A DNA stretch of 64,000 nt from Eutypa lata (GCA_022661535.1 JAKULF010000003.1:6510001-6574000), one strand, 5' to 3'; positions 45,901 through 55,640 are shown, counted from the stretch's first letter. Made by a program: numbers and translations. The notes: generated by a model from the letters alone, not told the origin.

Positions 45901-48339
45901 GATTCAACTAGTTCTAGTCCACTTCCTTCTAGTACAGTGAATTCGGACTCGGTCTCTTCCAGTACTATTTCATCATCATCATCTACTTCATCAGACTTGT
46001 TCTCGTCTAGTTCAAGTATCCCTAGCCCAGATACTTCCACCTCAAGCGCAACCAGTCTAGCTTCTCCTACCACCAGTTCCTCAAGCCTGGCTACGACAAG
46101 CTCGGACTTAACAAGTTCAGAGTCTTCCAGTCTTCTGATATCGACTACGATGAGTTCAATTATAACAAGCTCCACTACTTTGAGTATAACTTCGAGTGCA
46201 GCTTCAACTGATTCAGTCTCAGCAAGCTCGGACTCCTCCAGTTCTACGATATCAAGCATAGTTACGTCTAGCTCAACGGTGACGACCTCGGTTTCTATAA
46301 GTTCAGCTACCACAAGCTCCGAGTCCCTCAGCTCTTCAGCATCAAGCTCGACTGCAACAAGCCAGGCCACATCAAATAGTGTTACATCAAGTGACACCAC
46401 GTCAAGTGATATCATATCAAGCTCAAATTCAATAAGTTCAACCACTTCGAACCTAGATACATCAAGTGGGAGTATTTCCAGCTCGTATGGCTCCACTAGT
46501 TCTACTTCGCCGGTGTTACCAATCTCGACAAGCACCACCACTCTAAGTGATGTTTCTAGCGCAAATCCAACGTCATCCAGCACAGCCTCTTCGATATTAA
46601 GTTCAATCTCCCCTCCGTCTGATTCCATTACTACTAGTTCTGCAATCTTAGCCTCATCCACTTCTTCCGACTTCTTATCTAGTAGCACATCGGCATCGAC
46701 CAGTTCTATTTCAACAGGGGTCACATTATCCACATCCTCGACCATATCCCCCTCAGCATCTTCGACTATATCTTCAATTACCTCATCAACAATGTTTTCA
46801 ACTACTGTCTCAATAGATTCTGTCTCTTTCACAACATCCTCTATTACGATATTTTCTATGATAAGCTCTTCAGCCACTACGAGTTCGGTACCATCTTCTA
46901 TTGCATCCTCTACTATATCAGCTACTACATCCTCCATCATATCTACATCGGCTGGAATCAGTTCTACCACAATTAGCACAAGCAGTAGTATACCGGGCAA
47001 CATTATTCCGACTAGTACCACATCGTCAAGCATTGCCTTTACCACCTCGTCAAGCGTTGCTTTTACTAGCACTAGTTCTACCAGTATTCTCTATAGTAGC
47101 ACCTTTTCCGCCGCTGCCACTACCTCGACCAACCCTACTTCCGCCAATACGTTGTCTACTGGTACTACTTCCTCTAGTGCTTTTGGATTTAGTGTTACCT
47201 CATCTACCGTTTCGCTGTTCACCTCTACTTCTCCAATCCCATCCTCAATCGCCACATCTACTATCAATGGCAACCCTACTACCAGCAGCAACCCCACGAC
47301 TAGTAGTAATCTTTTTGGTTCATTGTCTACCAGCTCTACCACTAGTTCCCTCAATTTGTTTACCACCACCTCAAGTGCCATTATCTCGAGCACCATTTCA
47401 GCAGGTTTCTCTACCAGTTCTTCGACCAGAGCGACCTCAACATCGGGATTGGGTAGTTCTGCTGTCACGAGCAGCTCGATTGGTACATCAACTGCTATAT
47501 CTTCTACATCTTCGACATCTGCTGCCGGTAGTTCCACTATCTCCATAGGTTCATCCACCACAAGTTCAGCTGGTGGAACAGGGCCACTACCAACGTTCGG
47601 ATGCGATCCATTCGCGTACCTGATACAAGACCAAGCGTTGTACAGGGTGAACATCACCACTGGAGTTGCGACATTGATTAAAAGCCCCGTGGGAGATGGA
47701 CGTACAATTAACGGAATAGGCTTCAACGCTGCCGATAATTACATTTACGGTGCCGTCGGCACGGGGACTTCAACGAACCTGATCCGCATCTCGTCTTCTG
47801 GATCTTCCGTAGTCTTCGGTTCTTTGAGTTACACCATAAGTGGAGGTGACGTCGACGAGAACGGGTACTACTGGGGCACCGACAACGGCAATAAGTGGGT
47901 GCAGATCGACCTTAGGCTAGGCTCGGCGACCTATGGGCAGATAGTTACGAGCGGTACTGTGACGACGGCGCCGGAGTACCCCATCTACGACTGGGCGTAC
48001 GTATCCGGTGGCGGCAACTACCTCTACGCAGTTGGCTACAGCTATGGCCTCGTGGGTATATTCGCGAACACCTACCTCCTCCAGTTCAACAGGGCGACGA
48101 AGGCGTGGAAGACGATTACGAACTACGGTAACATTGTACCTAATTTGATCTCAACTACGACCTGGGGGGCCGTGTACGCATCCGACGATAATGCGCTCTA
48201 TGCGTCGGAAAATGGAAGCGGTCAGATATGGAAATTGCCCTTGCCACCAGCGGCCGGTAGCACAGCAAAGAAGGTCTCCAATGGTCCAAGTGCAAGTAGC
48301 AATGATGGCGCTAGATGTATTAATGCCAAGGGGTTGTAG
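39928..48339 (+). CDS. Giant Ser/Thr-rich mucin-like protein with DUF7908 and DUF6923 domains
   Basis: One uninterrupted frame of 2,803 residues. From Met39928 the start is MRPPTLIAGAYLLPCCWG, a weak signal-peptide-like segment; a different first exon is possible. Residues about 50-300 are Ser/Thr-rich. A folded domain at about 304-475 starts SSFVILSVQVRP, contains KRQTEAGFVGD, AGFCQYEDGNIFITF and CMPVNLRVY, and fits DUF7908. A Ser/Thr stretch of about 2,075 residues follows, with almost no charge or Cys. The C-terminal domain at about 2553-2803 (CDPFAYLIQDQALYRVNITT, INGIGFNAADNYIYGAV) fits DUF6923, a beta-propeller-like domain. No GPI signal or terminal membrane span is seen. Probably a heavily O-mannosylated wall or secreted adhesin-like protein. 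Domain numbers are recalled from motif patterns. Confidence 0.85.
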   Translation: MRPPTLIAGAYLLPCCWGIPLHEQDEPFFQERSICYVYVTTITLSPPASPGASLDSSSSDFNTSQTPEALHTSTALVDSIDTLSSRDPTAGSGDTTVFNPSIFQSSTVSRNDVSAITDPFSSLGTKSSIPSSVLSGSLFSPSTISGIFSIPTLDSDRQLSTSSEDEDTGEFTAEDFTEPTIETTSHEPESESVPNIPSTENHTILPTIIYVSSSSVVFPSSSSRAQDTTAKSSISSPPIPTALSTTSSTSPRISGLSSTENVPGATSSSVSVTSSTVVTNSGTNPFTTTTSSQPTIAPTRTSALASSFVILSVQVRPEGTMRQKALETPPSSLRKRQTEAGFVGDEDDMGSTNCSDATLFRRSRGQLQLNGRPISVDPDVEYIDLMEYPDGSITTLFSIVDEILVWSNQAFYNGQAGFCQYEDGNIFITFQEFNSLIDCMPVNLRVYRGEYILVQSYYPTTPLTDLIVAIQCISGEIAPTSTTVTASSSSTLGSITSDTTKSESRLTNSEIASVTTTDSGIISGVSTRSTSFADTASFSESIQDPQSTDMTNSVSAGDTSPSTSTQSRSSLPFTAAPTSATDTPATSSPTESSALSNIQSTSGTTVGVSSATSSEDTSNTGGGMTSSSLLGTTASAINTFESPGSSGIATLSSEDVPSSSSVRSFESTSNAAGSSISSTTGLFTRSSYSDPLGTQITVESSTATTKSSRNSPGEGSSSTEVVKTSSQEEESSSQESIPSLSRSPSSSTRPRSTSPESSSLLSSLFSSSQMLFTPTTSTDGFLESSRGADATRSSSSYTSLVSSYASTTGTRTSDITLGSTSSTSEMGDISSTIVNSSPSMSSMSTTEPEFQTTRTNTIISQSSSLLNGDPTTGTVSGASSNSTYLSSIGVGTSTVSTAEATSTTSVLGPDSSIQTVSTSIDTTSSQILSPSSTLFYEGTASPTFSTSLGLSESISLTSKDDTSSSTIILSSLSTMSTTTDTATSSISTMSYSSTVESSVVSTISTTDSSSSSLSESTLETTMPTTTGLWSSTESVLLTSGSNTATMDSSSSIQTDQSGIMTSASSPGVTASTDTVSSPSNSDTGLASSGSSSVSFIDTMISSSTVASLLTTTISPTSTIMSSSPLSPSSSFLTSSSPLIETTSTLSHSISPSTVISTTFPSSSNTDTSSTSPIVSTPTSISAMETSSGGQSTTSSMSTSGLASSTSLSVGGTSSISSDVSTSSEESSVSQITTSTSTNTELQFPTVVPSSTTTMSSISSTDILSTTSQSTTDLSNTYVSTTDTAVISMSSLETASSSDTERYSMTASSDYTMSTSTILSNIPSSSSSSGNPESTTVDNSLTSQTMTSSTTISQLVTETLSTTTTASSALNDGSLSMTSMSTLSDSSTISTLEMTQSSDTETGTLLTSSSSDITTTSATLSDATTITSASSNSGSPTSDISTPSTTTLISSDPSYTSSTTSSSTVLMSSVMDTTSTLDTSAAISSSSVLTTSPIETSSSSAQSDLSSNSNSYLDDSTLSSPTSTVSSTISSFSSTIDTATTSDASDTSSTTISEVSISSSKSSTSDASGILSDSTSTTVSSDASTPLESSSESASSNSGTATLSSQSSASASGSISGISTMSTSDTTTESSITYTSGTSSFTTATSTSSLAPSSDETSTATTESTSMSTTSILDSSSSAFSSSTSAASSLDASNTFTSSVITQSSTSTSVAADESDSSTTATSAVSSTEFTSSTGMSSLSSSDSTISTSSTFSETASEFTGSLTTSLDSTTSSSLIDSTIISSSGTSSSTEATSTSDISSESTVSLISTLSSILTDSSSLSITSSTFTSSSSGSISSSDSTEATLSNPSPSSSSSDSSLISSEVSSSTPDSSATSSSATSGSVSDSTVVSTTSSESSSFSSPTETSSSISSSMLLESSSSVPVSSSSTDSSLTTSDSSSSFSSSMPISSQISSSSTFTSTSDTIIESITSSTSTLLSSSIESSSDTLTSTSLDSTSSSPLPSSTVNSDSVSSSTISSSSSTSSDLFSSSSSIPSPDTSTSSATSLASPTTSSSSLATTSSDLTSSESSSLLISTTMSSIITSSTTLSITSSAASTDSVSASSDSSSSTISSIVTSSSTVTTSVSISSATTSSESLSSSASSSTATSQATSNSVTSSDTTSSDIISSSNSISSTTSNLDTSSGSISSSYGSTSSTSPVLPISTSTTTLSDVSSANPTSSSTASSILSSISPPSDSITTSSAILASSTSSDFLSSSTSASTSSISTGVTLSTSSTISPSASSTISSITSSTMFSTTVSIDSVSFTTSSITIFSMISSSATTSSVPSSIASSTISATTSSIISTSAGISSTTISTSSSIPGNIIPTSTTSSSIAFTTSSSVAFTSTSSTSILYSSTFSAAATTSTNPTSANTLSTGTTSSSAFGFSVTSSTVSLFTSTSPIPSSIATSTINGNPTTSSNPTTSSNLFGSLSTSSTTSSLNLFTTTSSAIISSTISAGFSTSSSTRATSTSGLGSSAVTSSSIGTSTAISSTSSTSAAGSSTISIGSSTTSSAGGTGPLPTFGCDPFAYLIQDQALYRVNITTGVATLIKSPVGDGRTINGIGFNAADNYIYGAVGTGTSTNLIRISSSGSSVVFGSLSYTISGGDVDENGYYWGTDNGNKWVQIDLRLGSATYGQIVTSGTVTTAPEYPIYDWAYVSGGGNYLYAVGYSYGLVGIFANTYLLQFNRATKAWKTITNYGNIVPNLISTTTWGAVYASDDNALYASENGSGQIWKLPLPPAAGSTAKKVSNGPSASSNDGARCINAKGL

Positions 48340-48732
48340 GGTATAGAATGGGGTCAATGTATATATAACTTTGGAAATGTTTGTGTTTATAATGTGGTTT
48401 CTTACCAAATACACGATAGCTTCTAGTACGTTCCTGAAATTGATTTTAGTATAACGTACTTTGTGGATGGCCTATCATGTGTATACACCTATACTTAATC
48501 CCAATAGAGCGTCCACAGTTACAGAGGCTCAGCGGAGAAAACTAGAAAATCATATCACTCAACAACGTCGCAGCCAGGGGGCAGGCTTCATGAATTAAGT
48601 TATCATCAAAGCAGTCTCTCAACGTCTTGAATGAAGCGAGGGTTTTTCAAAAGATCATCAGTTAACAATTCCGCTCAAATTCACCCCCCGTATACGAATG
48701 TATCGAATGGTTTATATACATGAGTTCATTAC
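48340..48732. other. Short spacer between convergent genes
   Basis: About 390 bases containing the 3' UTRs of the giant Ser/Thr-rich gene and the acetylxylan esterase. No further feature. Confidence 0.5.
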
Positions 48733-49540
48733 TTAAGCGTCCACCTTTCCCTTGATGAAGGCCATGGCCTGTTGGCCGTACTTGTTGACGTACTGCTGGT
48801 GGGCGTTGGCGTCGTTTCCATTGCAGCAGTACGGGTCAGCAGCGTCGCAGTAGGACTGGAGAATAGATGGGCTCGCAGGCGTGCACTGGAATCCAGCCGG
48901 GCGAGCAGCGAACTATAATGGTTCATTTCATTAGCATTCTGCAAGCATTCACGTGGTAGGAAGGCGTGGGACTTACTCCGCCAGCTGTGCATGTGCCGAC
49001 ATTGTACGGAAGACCGTTTACGTTGTGGGGGTCTCCCATGAAGATGGCGACTTTAACGGCGGCTAAAGCATTGCCTGTCAAGGTAGCACCAGCGCCGCCG
49101 CAAAGGGCGTTGTCCATGATTTGGCCACCCTGAAGAAGGATCAACAGATTAGCATCTCGAACTAGCAAGCTCAGAATAATCTATAGACATACCTGAGAGT
49201 ATCCGATGAGGACGATCTTGGTATCGGGGCACCTGCTGTTCAGGTCCGTCACGGCTGTGACTACGGCCGCGGTTCCTTGAGTAGCAGATTGGTCGTAGGA
49301 GATGCCACCACACGAAGACTGTCCACCACAAGCTGGGTACGAGATCGGTGCGGACTGGGCTCCCGGGTATGCTTGCATAACCATGTTGACAAGCCCTTGG
49401 GATGTGCCATAGCCCGGCCCAACCGTGGTCTCACGAGCTCCGAAGACGTAGACACTAGGGCAACTCTGGCGCTCTTGGAGCTCTAGCGGTGTAGAGCTGG
49501 CAAGGCCCGCGAGAAGAGGGAGCGCAATAGTAGCCTTCAT
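48733..49540 (-). CDS. Secreted acetylxylan esterase, carbohydrate esterase family 5 (cutinase fold)
   Basis: Removes acetyl groups from xylan outside the cell. Exons 49540-49193, 49129-48977 and 48912-48733 (introns 63 and 64 bases, all in phase 0) give 226 residues. The signal peptide is MKATIALPLLAGLASS, with a short propeptide ending near ER at residues 23-24. The mature enzyme has CPSVYVFGARETTVGPGYG and YPACGGQSSCGG, close to fungal Axe2-type enzymes. The nucleophile is S115 in GYSQGG, rebuilt across the first splice. The triad is completed by D193 (ADPYCC) and H205 (NAHQQY), whose spacing of 12 matches the family. Paired cysteines are kept. There is no cellulose-binding module. Cutinase proper is less likely because of the CGG..CGG and DPYCCNG blocks. 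Confidence 0.93.
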
Positions 49541-50851
49541 GATGAATATGCGTGAAAAACGGTGGATAGAGAGGGGCTTAATCTGTCAATGAGTGCTCAT
49601 ACTGATTGCATTTCGAGAATATGAAAAGGAGATCATCGCGCTCATTATATATGACGTTGTAAGGGGAGTTCCCGTTATTTTGTCGATCATAAACTAACCC
49701 GAAAAGAATATACGGAGGTAACGGCCGAATCTTGGTATCGTATGGCTAAGCTTTCATTCCCTTCTAGACCCAGACGCATGAAGTTTCGGCTAAATACAAC
49801 AACCCCTAGCCTGACCCCTGCTCGTACCACGTGGAGATCAAGCCAATGTACGTATATGTTCAGATCCGGGGAGCATGAATCTAGGCTAAAGATCGGCATT
49901 TTATACCACTTTAAGGGGAAACCTGCTCCCATCGCTCCACTTCATGTTTCGTGTCAGGGATTCATGGCGTTTATACCAAATAACGATTAACTATAACCTT
50001 GACTTAGGTCATGCCACCTCCGCTGCTCCGGCTACCCAATTATCATATCATCGGAAGATTAAGGCTCTATCGATGTCCCGTAACCCGAAACTTTTTAATT
50101 TCCATTCGCCTAGCTGATGCACATCTAGCCTAAGCCTTATAATGACTTCCATGATGCTCCTCTTCTGTCGACTGGTGGGCTAGACTCGGGTAGACCTTGA
50201 GTTGTCCAAAGCCAGGCTATAAAGATACCCATCTAAGCCGTCCGGGGTCGTCATGAGGGCTAACATTGGCTGGATAATGCCCCTAAGTATGATAGTAAGG
50301 TAATCGGCAAAAAGTCGAGCTAATTCGTCCTTGTCCGATCGATGCTCTAGATGGAACATCTATAATTTGGTGGCGGTGCTAAGTGCCCTGCTATCAGCCA
50401 CGTATCCGACATAAGGTAATTTGAGACGGTTGACTTGCGGGGAATGATAAATCGGGCACCTATGAGCAGCCTGGGATACTGAAGCTAGATCGGAATCAAG
50501 TGTGCATGCATGCATGGAAGCCATTGGTGAGGTAAATCATGAGGTTAGCGGAGGTATAGGTCTCCGAGAAAGAATAAGGGGAATTAGTTCTGAGATGACA
50601 GAGGATCTTTTTCAAGAGTCTTAAGCGGAACCGATGCAGCCGTTTAAGATATTGTAACACATAATTATCATCAATGTCTATCAGAAACCACTTCGCTTAC
50701 GATGCCTTTACATTTGGGCAGCATTTTCGGCAGCATCTTCTTGAGTGCTCTTTAAGCAACGAACCTCTCCTACTAATTTACATCTACTCCAACCCCCATC
50801 GATTTTTGAAGCCCTCGTGTCCTTTTTCCAACCTAAGCTTTTCATCGCTCT
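49541..50851. other. Spacer between esterase and dehydrogenase genes
   Basis: About 1.3 kb with no supported gene. TATA-like ATTATATATG sits near 49644, about 100 bases upstream of the esterase ATG on the minus strand. Confidence 0.45.
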
Positions 50852-51742
50852 TCACCCTTCGTTAAACTCTTGATTATCTAGTTTTGCAGCCCCTGGCCTT
50901 CCTACCACCTTTGCCACAGCGATCATATCTTCCTCAGCAAGGCCCGACTGCATCGCCTGTCCGTACAGTGATTCACACACTTGAATCAATGGCATTTCCG
51001 TTTTTGCAGCACTCCCTGCCTCCTTGATGAGCCGCGCACTGTTGTAGCAATCCTTGATTGACGCCTGTGGCGACCAATCTCCATCGAGCATCTTAGCGAT
51101 CTTGAGCTTAGAATATTGAGATGCCATAGGCCCCGCGTCCAGCACTTGGCCGAACGCCTCGACATCGAGGCCTTGTGCTCGCGCGAGGTTCATAGACTCC
51201 GCCAGGCCGACCGTCATAGTGATGGAATATGTGTTGACGGCATACTTGGTCATCAGGCCCATCCCGATAGGTCCACAATACACGGCGGCCCGGGTCATAG
51301 GCTCCACAATGGGCTTGATGCGTTCCGCGACGACGGGATCTCCCGCGATCATGCCGACGAGCTGACCCTGCTCTGCGGGCACCTTACTCCCACTGACAGG
51401 CATCTCGATAAAGTCGCCCCCGGACTGTCGCACTTGTTCAGCGAGGTAGCGACTGAATTCGACGGACACCGAGCTGGTGTTGACCAGCGTCTTGCCGCGG
51501 AGCGCTCGCTTGAAATCGTCATCTAGAATGCTTTCAATAGAGGGTCCGTCGAAGAGCATAGTAAACGCAATCTCGGATTTTTCCACTGCCTTCGCCGGTG
51601 TGTCGGCAATTTCGGCCCCTGCTTCGACGAGAGGAGGGTATTTCGATGCGGACCGATTCCATACAACCAGCTGGAACTTTCGAGCAAGGTGCAGCGCCAT
51701 AGGCGTGCCCATGACGCCGAGACCGAGAAATCCGACGCGCAT
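50852..51742 (-). CDS. NAD(P)-dependent beta-hydroxyacid dehydrogenase (3-hydroxyisobutyrate dehydrogenase-like)
   Basis: Single exon, 296 residues. The dinucleotide fold is GFLGLGVMGTPMALHLA (4-20), with WNRS at the end of the second strand; Asn-Arg there favours NADP. The substrate motif is EMPVSGSKVPAEQGQL (113-128). The catalytic Lys is K166 in MTKYAVN with N170. The C-terminal helical domain ends with KDCYNSARL, matching the KDL/KDxxxA block. Relatives act on 3-hydroxyisobutyrate, tartronate semialdehyde, succinic semialdehyde or imines. Residues do not allow a choice. Its position beside an aldo-keto reductase and an A-T-R reductase suggests a possible part in a reductive pathway, but it may be simple catabolism. 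Confidence 0.9.
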   Translation of the reverse strand: MRVGFLGLGVMGTPMALHLARKFQLVVWNRSASKYPPLVEAGAEIADTPAKAVEKSEIAFTMLFDGPSIESILDDDFKRALRGKTLVNTSSVSVEFSRYLAEQVRQSGGDFIEMPVSGSKVPAEQGQLVGMIAGDPVVAERIKPIVEPMTRAAVYCGPIGMGLMTKYAVNTYSITMTVGLAESMNLARAQGLDVEAFGQVLDAGPMASQYSKLKIAKMLDGDWSPQASIKDCYNSARLIKEAGSAAKTEMPLIQVCESLYGQAMQSGLAEEDMIAVAKVVGRPGAAKLDNQEFNEG

Positions 51743-53471
51743 CCTGTCGTGATGTGAAGCAAGATTCTAGGTTGACGTAAGCCGAAGGAGCGCTGCTATC
51801 TATCAAAGTTGTTTAAATTTGTTCCGTCTTCTTCACTATTATAAACTCAATGATTGTCGTCGATAACGAGGCATATATTATATAAATCACCGAAAATATT
51901 CGCTCGCTCCGCACTACCTAAGTGCAAACCCTTTTTGCATACGCCCTATTGTCAAATGACTACGGAGCTGCACGGTACGTTTCACAGCAACGTAGACCCA
52001 TTCTTTTACAGCACTCTCCAATTCATCAAGGGATCTATTAGAATTTTGACTCATCTGACAGTAATTATCGCCTACGATAGTGCTGGACTAGAAGCCAAAC
52101 TTCATAGTCGACAGAAATTTGTCTTCGATGAGTGATTAAACTACTCACCTTCCAAGAAATCCGATTTAGAGAGAATAACCCATTGCAGTGCAAATATAGG
52201 CATGGTCGAGTAGAACTCTCTCGAGATGTGTGATAAGTTTGGAGGTGCGACACTTATAAAATACCATGCATGGTAAGTTCGTGACTATATAGAGGGACCA
52301 TCGATAGGTATTACATTGACAAGTTTCGGGGATTGGCTAAATTCCGTGAAAACGCCGATGCCTGTGTCGTCGCATGGCGATCTTGAAAATTGGGTCTTTG
52401 AAACCAATATGGGTCATGTGTAACTAGCTACATAGATCTTTACTGCTACATACATACTATTCCTCATATGTTCCATGAGAGTGAGTACCTTTTCGCGAAC
52501 TTGGTTGTTAGGCTTAAGTTGTTGCCAAATTAAATGACACGTTAAAACCTCTAATTCGAATAATATTTGGTTCGTTTGTAAGAACCAGCAATTATTCTAT
52601 CTTCAGCATTATAATTATGAGCTTATTCATATTATGATCGGAATACATATGGGTTACATAAGTAGGCGGGTGCATGGTGGAATATGTCAATTATTTTGGC
52701 AGCAACTTGAGGCTTACAATTCTTTTTCGGGTTGAGTGACCTCTGAGAGTTGATAAGTCCAGAACGAGCCTTCAACGGCGTCTTCGGCATTCCCCGTGTT
52801 CGTCCACACTTATTACATTTCACATAAAAGTACGAGCTATAAAACCTCATTAAACGCAGCGAATCACTATCGCATTTGAGGAAGTTGGTGGGCAATACAT
52901 TGGTAAGTATTCCCATCAAGCAATTATATCAATTAGCCGTATGTCCACCTGCTATCTATGAGCAGATCATGACTTACAAAGCGGTAACTTTCATCGAATA
53001 TCGTTAGTTCACAATGAAATTAAACGAGATGTACTGCTTGGACAAGAATACTTTGAAAGCAGCGGATTATTATCGATTCCGCTTTAAATCATGCCATTGT
53101 CAAAGCTGAGATGACGGCGATGACGACGATAGCATTCATGATGGTGACAGCAACATATGCGTTGTCAATCAATGTTGACTCACTCAAGATGTTGAGCCCC
53201 TATTTTTACCGTGTAACCCCGCACCAGTGTCCTAACGCCGTCGGCAACTAGCCATTGAATCTCGACATCGCCGAAAGCTCCAAAAGGAGATAAAGCTGTG
53301 TCTTGGATATAAATACAGTTGTTTCTTCGGAGGCAAAAACACAAACAATTTGCCTTCTCGTCTATGTAATGCACGTAACCTCCAGGAAACCACTGAGAAG
53401 ATATTACAACAACCGGAACAGCCAGTGCTCGCTCATATATTAGACCTCAACAACTCAAACCCATTCAATTC
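51743..53471. other. Spacer with MITE copy 1
   Basis: About 1.7 kb between the dehydrogenase and the aldo-keto reductase. Apart from the MITE-like element at 52516-52709 no gene is supported. Confidence 0.5.
52510..52715. mobile_element. MITE-like element, copy 1, with 6-bp target site duplication
   Basis: The element spans 52516-52709 (194 bp). The left end AAGTTGTTGCCAAA is the inverted complement of the right end TTTTGGCAGCAACTT, with about one or two mismatches. AGGCTT directly flanks both ends (52510-52515 and 52710-52715). The interior is AT-rich and non-coding. It is clearly similar to copy 2 at 55261-55475 in the same orientation, sharing TTGTTGCCAAATTAAATGAC, TTCGAATAATATTTGGTTCG and GATCGGAATACATATG. 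Confidence 0.88.
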
Positions 53472-54731
53472 GTGCCGTACAATATACAACCGACCAATCT
53501 AGACGAAATGGCAACCCTTATGCAAGATGCTCCGGAGCCCCCTACGGAATTGGGTCGTCTCCGCGTCCTCTCATCAACGGCCGGCATCCGCGTGTCCCCG
53601 TTACAGCTCGGGGGTATGTCCATCGGTGAGAAATGGGCGAAGCAAATGGGCTCTATGAACAAGGAGCAGGCTTTCAAACTTCTCGACACCTTCGCAGAAG
53701 CCGGGGGTAATTTTATCGACACGGCTAACAACTACCACAACGAGCAATCGGAACAATGGATCGGGGAGTGGATGGCGGCCCGAAAGAACCGGGACTCGCT
53801 TGTCGTCGCCACGAAATTCACCGGCGAATACAAGACCCACGCCCTGGGCAAAGGGCACCAGGCCGCCAACTTCACTGGGAACCACCGCCGGAGCATCCAC
53901 ATGAGCGTCCGTGACTCCCTGGCCAAGCTGCAGACCGATTACATCGATATCCTGTATCTGCATTGGTGGGAGCATACGACTTCGATCAAGGAGATTATGG
54001 ATAGCCTACACAGTCTGGTTGAGCAAGGCAAGGTATTGTACCTCGGTATCTCCGACACGCCGGCCTGGTTAGTCGCAATTGCCAACACCTATGCCGTCGA
54101 GAACAGTAAAACCCCTTTCAGCATTTACCAAGGCCAGTGGAATGTCATGAAGCGCGATTTTGAGAGAGATATCATCCCGCTGGCGCGCCATTTTGGGATG
54201 GCACTCGCGCCGTAAGTAACAGTGAACTCCCTTGATATCAAAAAGGTACGAGCTGGATCTTGATTCTAACACTAGACGACTAGGTGGGATGTCCTCGGAG
54301 GCGGAAAATTCCAAACGAAGGCGGAGATTGAGAGGCGAAAGAACGCAGGTGAAAGCCTGCGTAGCCTGGTATCAGCCAGCACTCAGACGGAAGACGAAGC
54401 TAGGATGAGCGAGGCCCTCGCCAAGGTAGCCTCCGAGCATGGTATCGAGTCCGTGACGGCCATTGCGCTCGCATACGTTCTATCGAAGGCGCCTCGCGTG
54501 TTCCCTATCGTGGGGGGTCGGAAGATCGAGCACCTAAAGGATAACATACAGGCGCTGAGCATCAAGTTGACAGACGCCCAGATCGAGTATCTGGAAGGCG
54601 TGAAACCGTTTGCTCTTGGCTTCCCCCACGACTTTATCGGTCCTGATCCGAATATCACGGGAAGGGCGATGCGTCTATCTCGAACGTCTGCCCTTGCGTT
54701 TCCGGCTGCATCCAAACAAAAGTCTATTTAG
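53472..54731 (+). CDS. Aldo-keto reductase (aryl-alcohol dehydrogenase/norsolorinic acid reductase-like)
   Basis: NADPH-dependent carbonyl reductase. Exon 1 is 53472-54211 and exon 2 is 54284-54731; the 72-base intron (GTAAGT...GACTAG) splits a Pro codon and yields [10 protein letters not shown], the block usual in this subfamily. Total 395 residues. The catalytic tetrad is D83 (FIDTANNY), Y88, K115 (VATKF) and H164 (LYLHWWEH). A C-terminal NADPH-binding block reads [19 protein letters not shown]. The closest remembered families are fungal AAD-type aryl-alcohol dehydrogenases and NorB-like reductases, which occur in secondary metabolite clusters. An in-frame Met at residue 13 is an alternative start. 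The gene lies between two related MITE-like elements and converges on the A-T-R reductase, whose aldehyde product could be its substrate. Confidence 0.92.
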
Positions 54732-55640
54732 AATATACGGATGGATTACCTCACAGTTGCAGGGTTGTAGGTTAGTTACCTAGATTGAAAAAAAGGTATT
54801 ACATACCCTCTAAGATTGTCCAGAAACCAAGAATAGAAACTAGTTGTTCTTAAATGCCTGAAAACACTTATGCGCACACCCTCGGTCTACCGAGGGATTC
54901 ACTTATGGCAGAAAATTTACGCTGTCGCTTTGGTTAAATAACCGCTAACATCCTACCCATTATACGATCTTGCAGTTTCTTTTACTTTAATTATCAGAAT
55001 CATAGGACATCGTTGAAGACCTTGGCTTATCTAGGTTCTTCTCCATGTCAGTTTCCCACTGCAACTCAAATATTAGCAGTTCGACGTATCGACTAGAATC
55101 TAGAGATCATATAACTATAGTATAATCATGGGATATTCAACAACAAGTGGTTTAGGTCCGTAGCTATCAAGCAGTGATTATACTATTGGCTTAAAATGTT
55201 TCCAATAAAATAGCAGAGGCAACAGCCTGCGATTACAAGATTGAATCAGTCGTCACATACAAGTTGTTGCCAAATTAAATGACACGTTACCTCTAAAACC
55301 TCCAATTCGAATAATATTTGGTTCGTCAGTAATAATCAATAATTATTCTACATTCAGGATTATAAATTTAAGCTTATTCAAATTTTAATCCTAGCGCTAC
55401 GATCGGAATACATATGAGTTATATAAGTAGGTAGGTAGGTGTATGGCGGAAGGTGTTAATTCTTTTGGCAACTTGACATACTAATACCCTATCAACCGAT
55501 ATCCTTGAAACTGAGGAGAAGCCCTGATATGAAGACACCAATAATTAACAAGCTAACCCGACTAGATCGCTACATAACATACCATTCTAAAGAATTCTTT
55601 AATCCATACCTACCGAACGAAGATCCAACGCTGTCAAATT
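54732..55640. other. Spacer with MITE copy 2
   Basis: About 0.9 kb between convergent aldo-keto reductase and A-T-R reductase genes. AT-rich; besides the MITE-like element at 55261-55475 nothing is supported. Confidence 0.5.
55255..55481. mobile_element. MITE-like element, copy 2, with 6-bp target site duplication
   Basis: The element spans 55261-55475 (215 bp), starting AAGTTGTTGCCAAATTAA and ending TTTTGGCAACTTG. ACATAC directly flanks both ends (55255-55260 and 55476-55481). It is about 20 bp longer than copy 1, from small insertions including TAGG units near 55430 and a stretch near 55390-55400. Different duplications at the two copies show two separate insertion events, not one segmental duplication. 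Confidence 0.88.

Noticed and set aside
44823..47072. 749-codon open frame antisense to the giant Ser/Thr gene
   Set aside because: Ser and Thr codons rarely give stops on the opposite strand. The product is an acidic Val/Glu/Leu shadow with no domain.
52632..52919. 95-codon minus-strand frame
   Set aside because: Overlaps the MITE-like element and has no homology I recognise.
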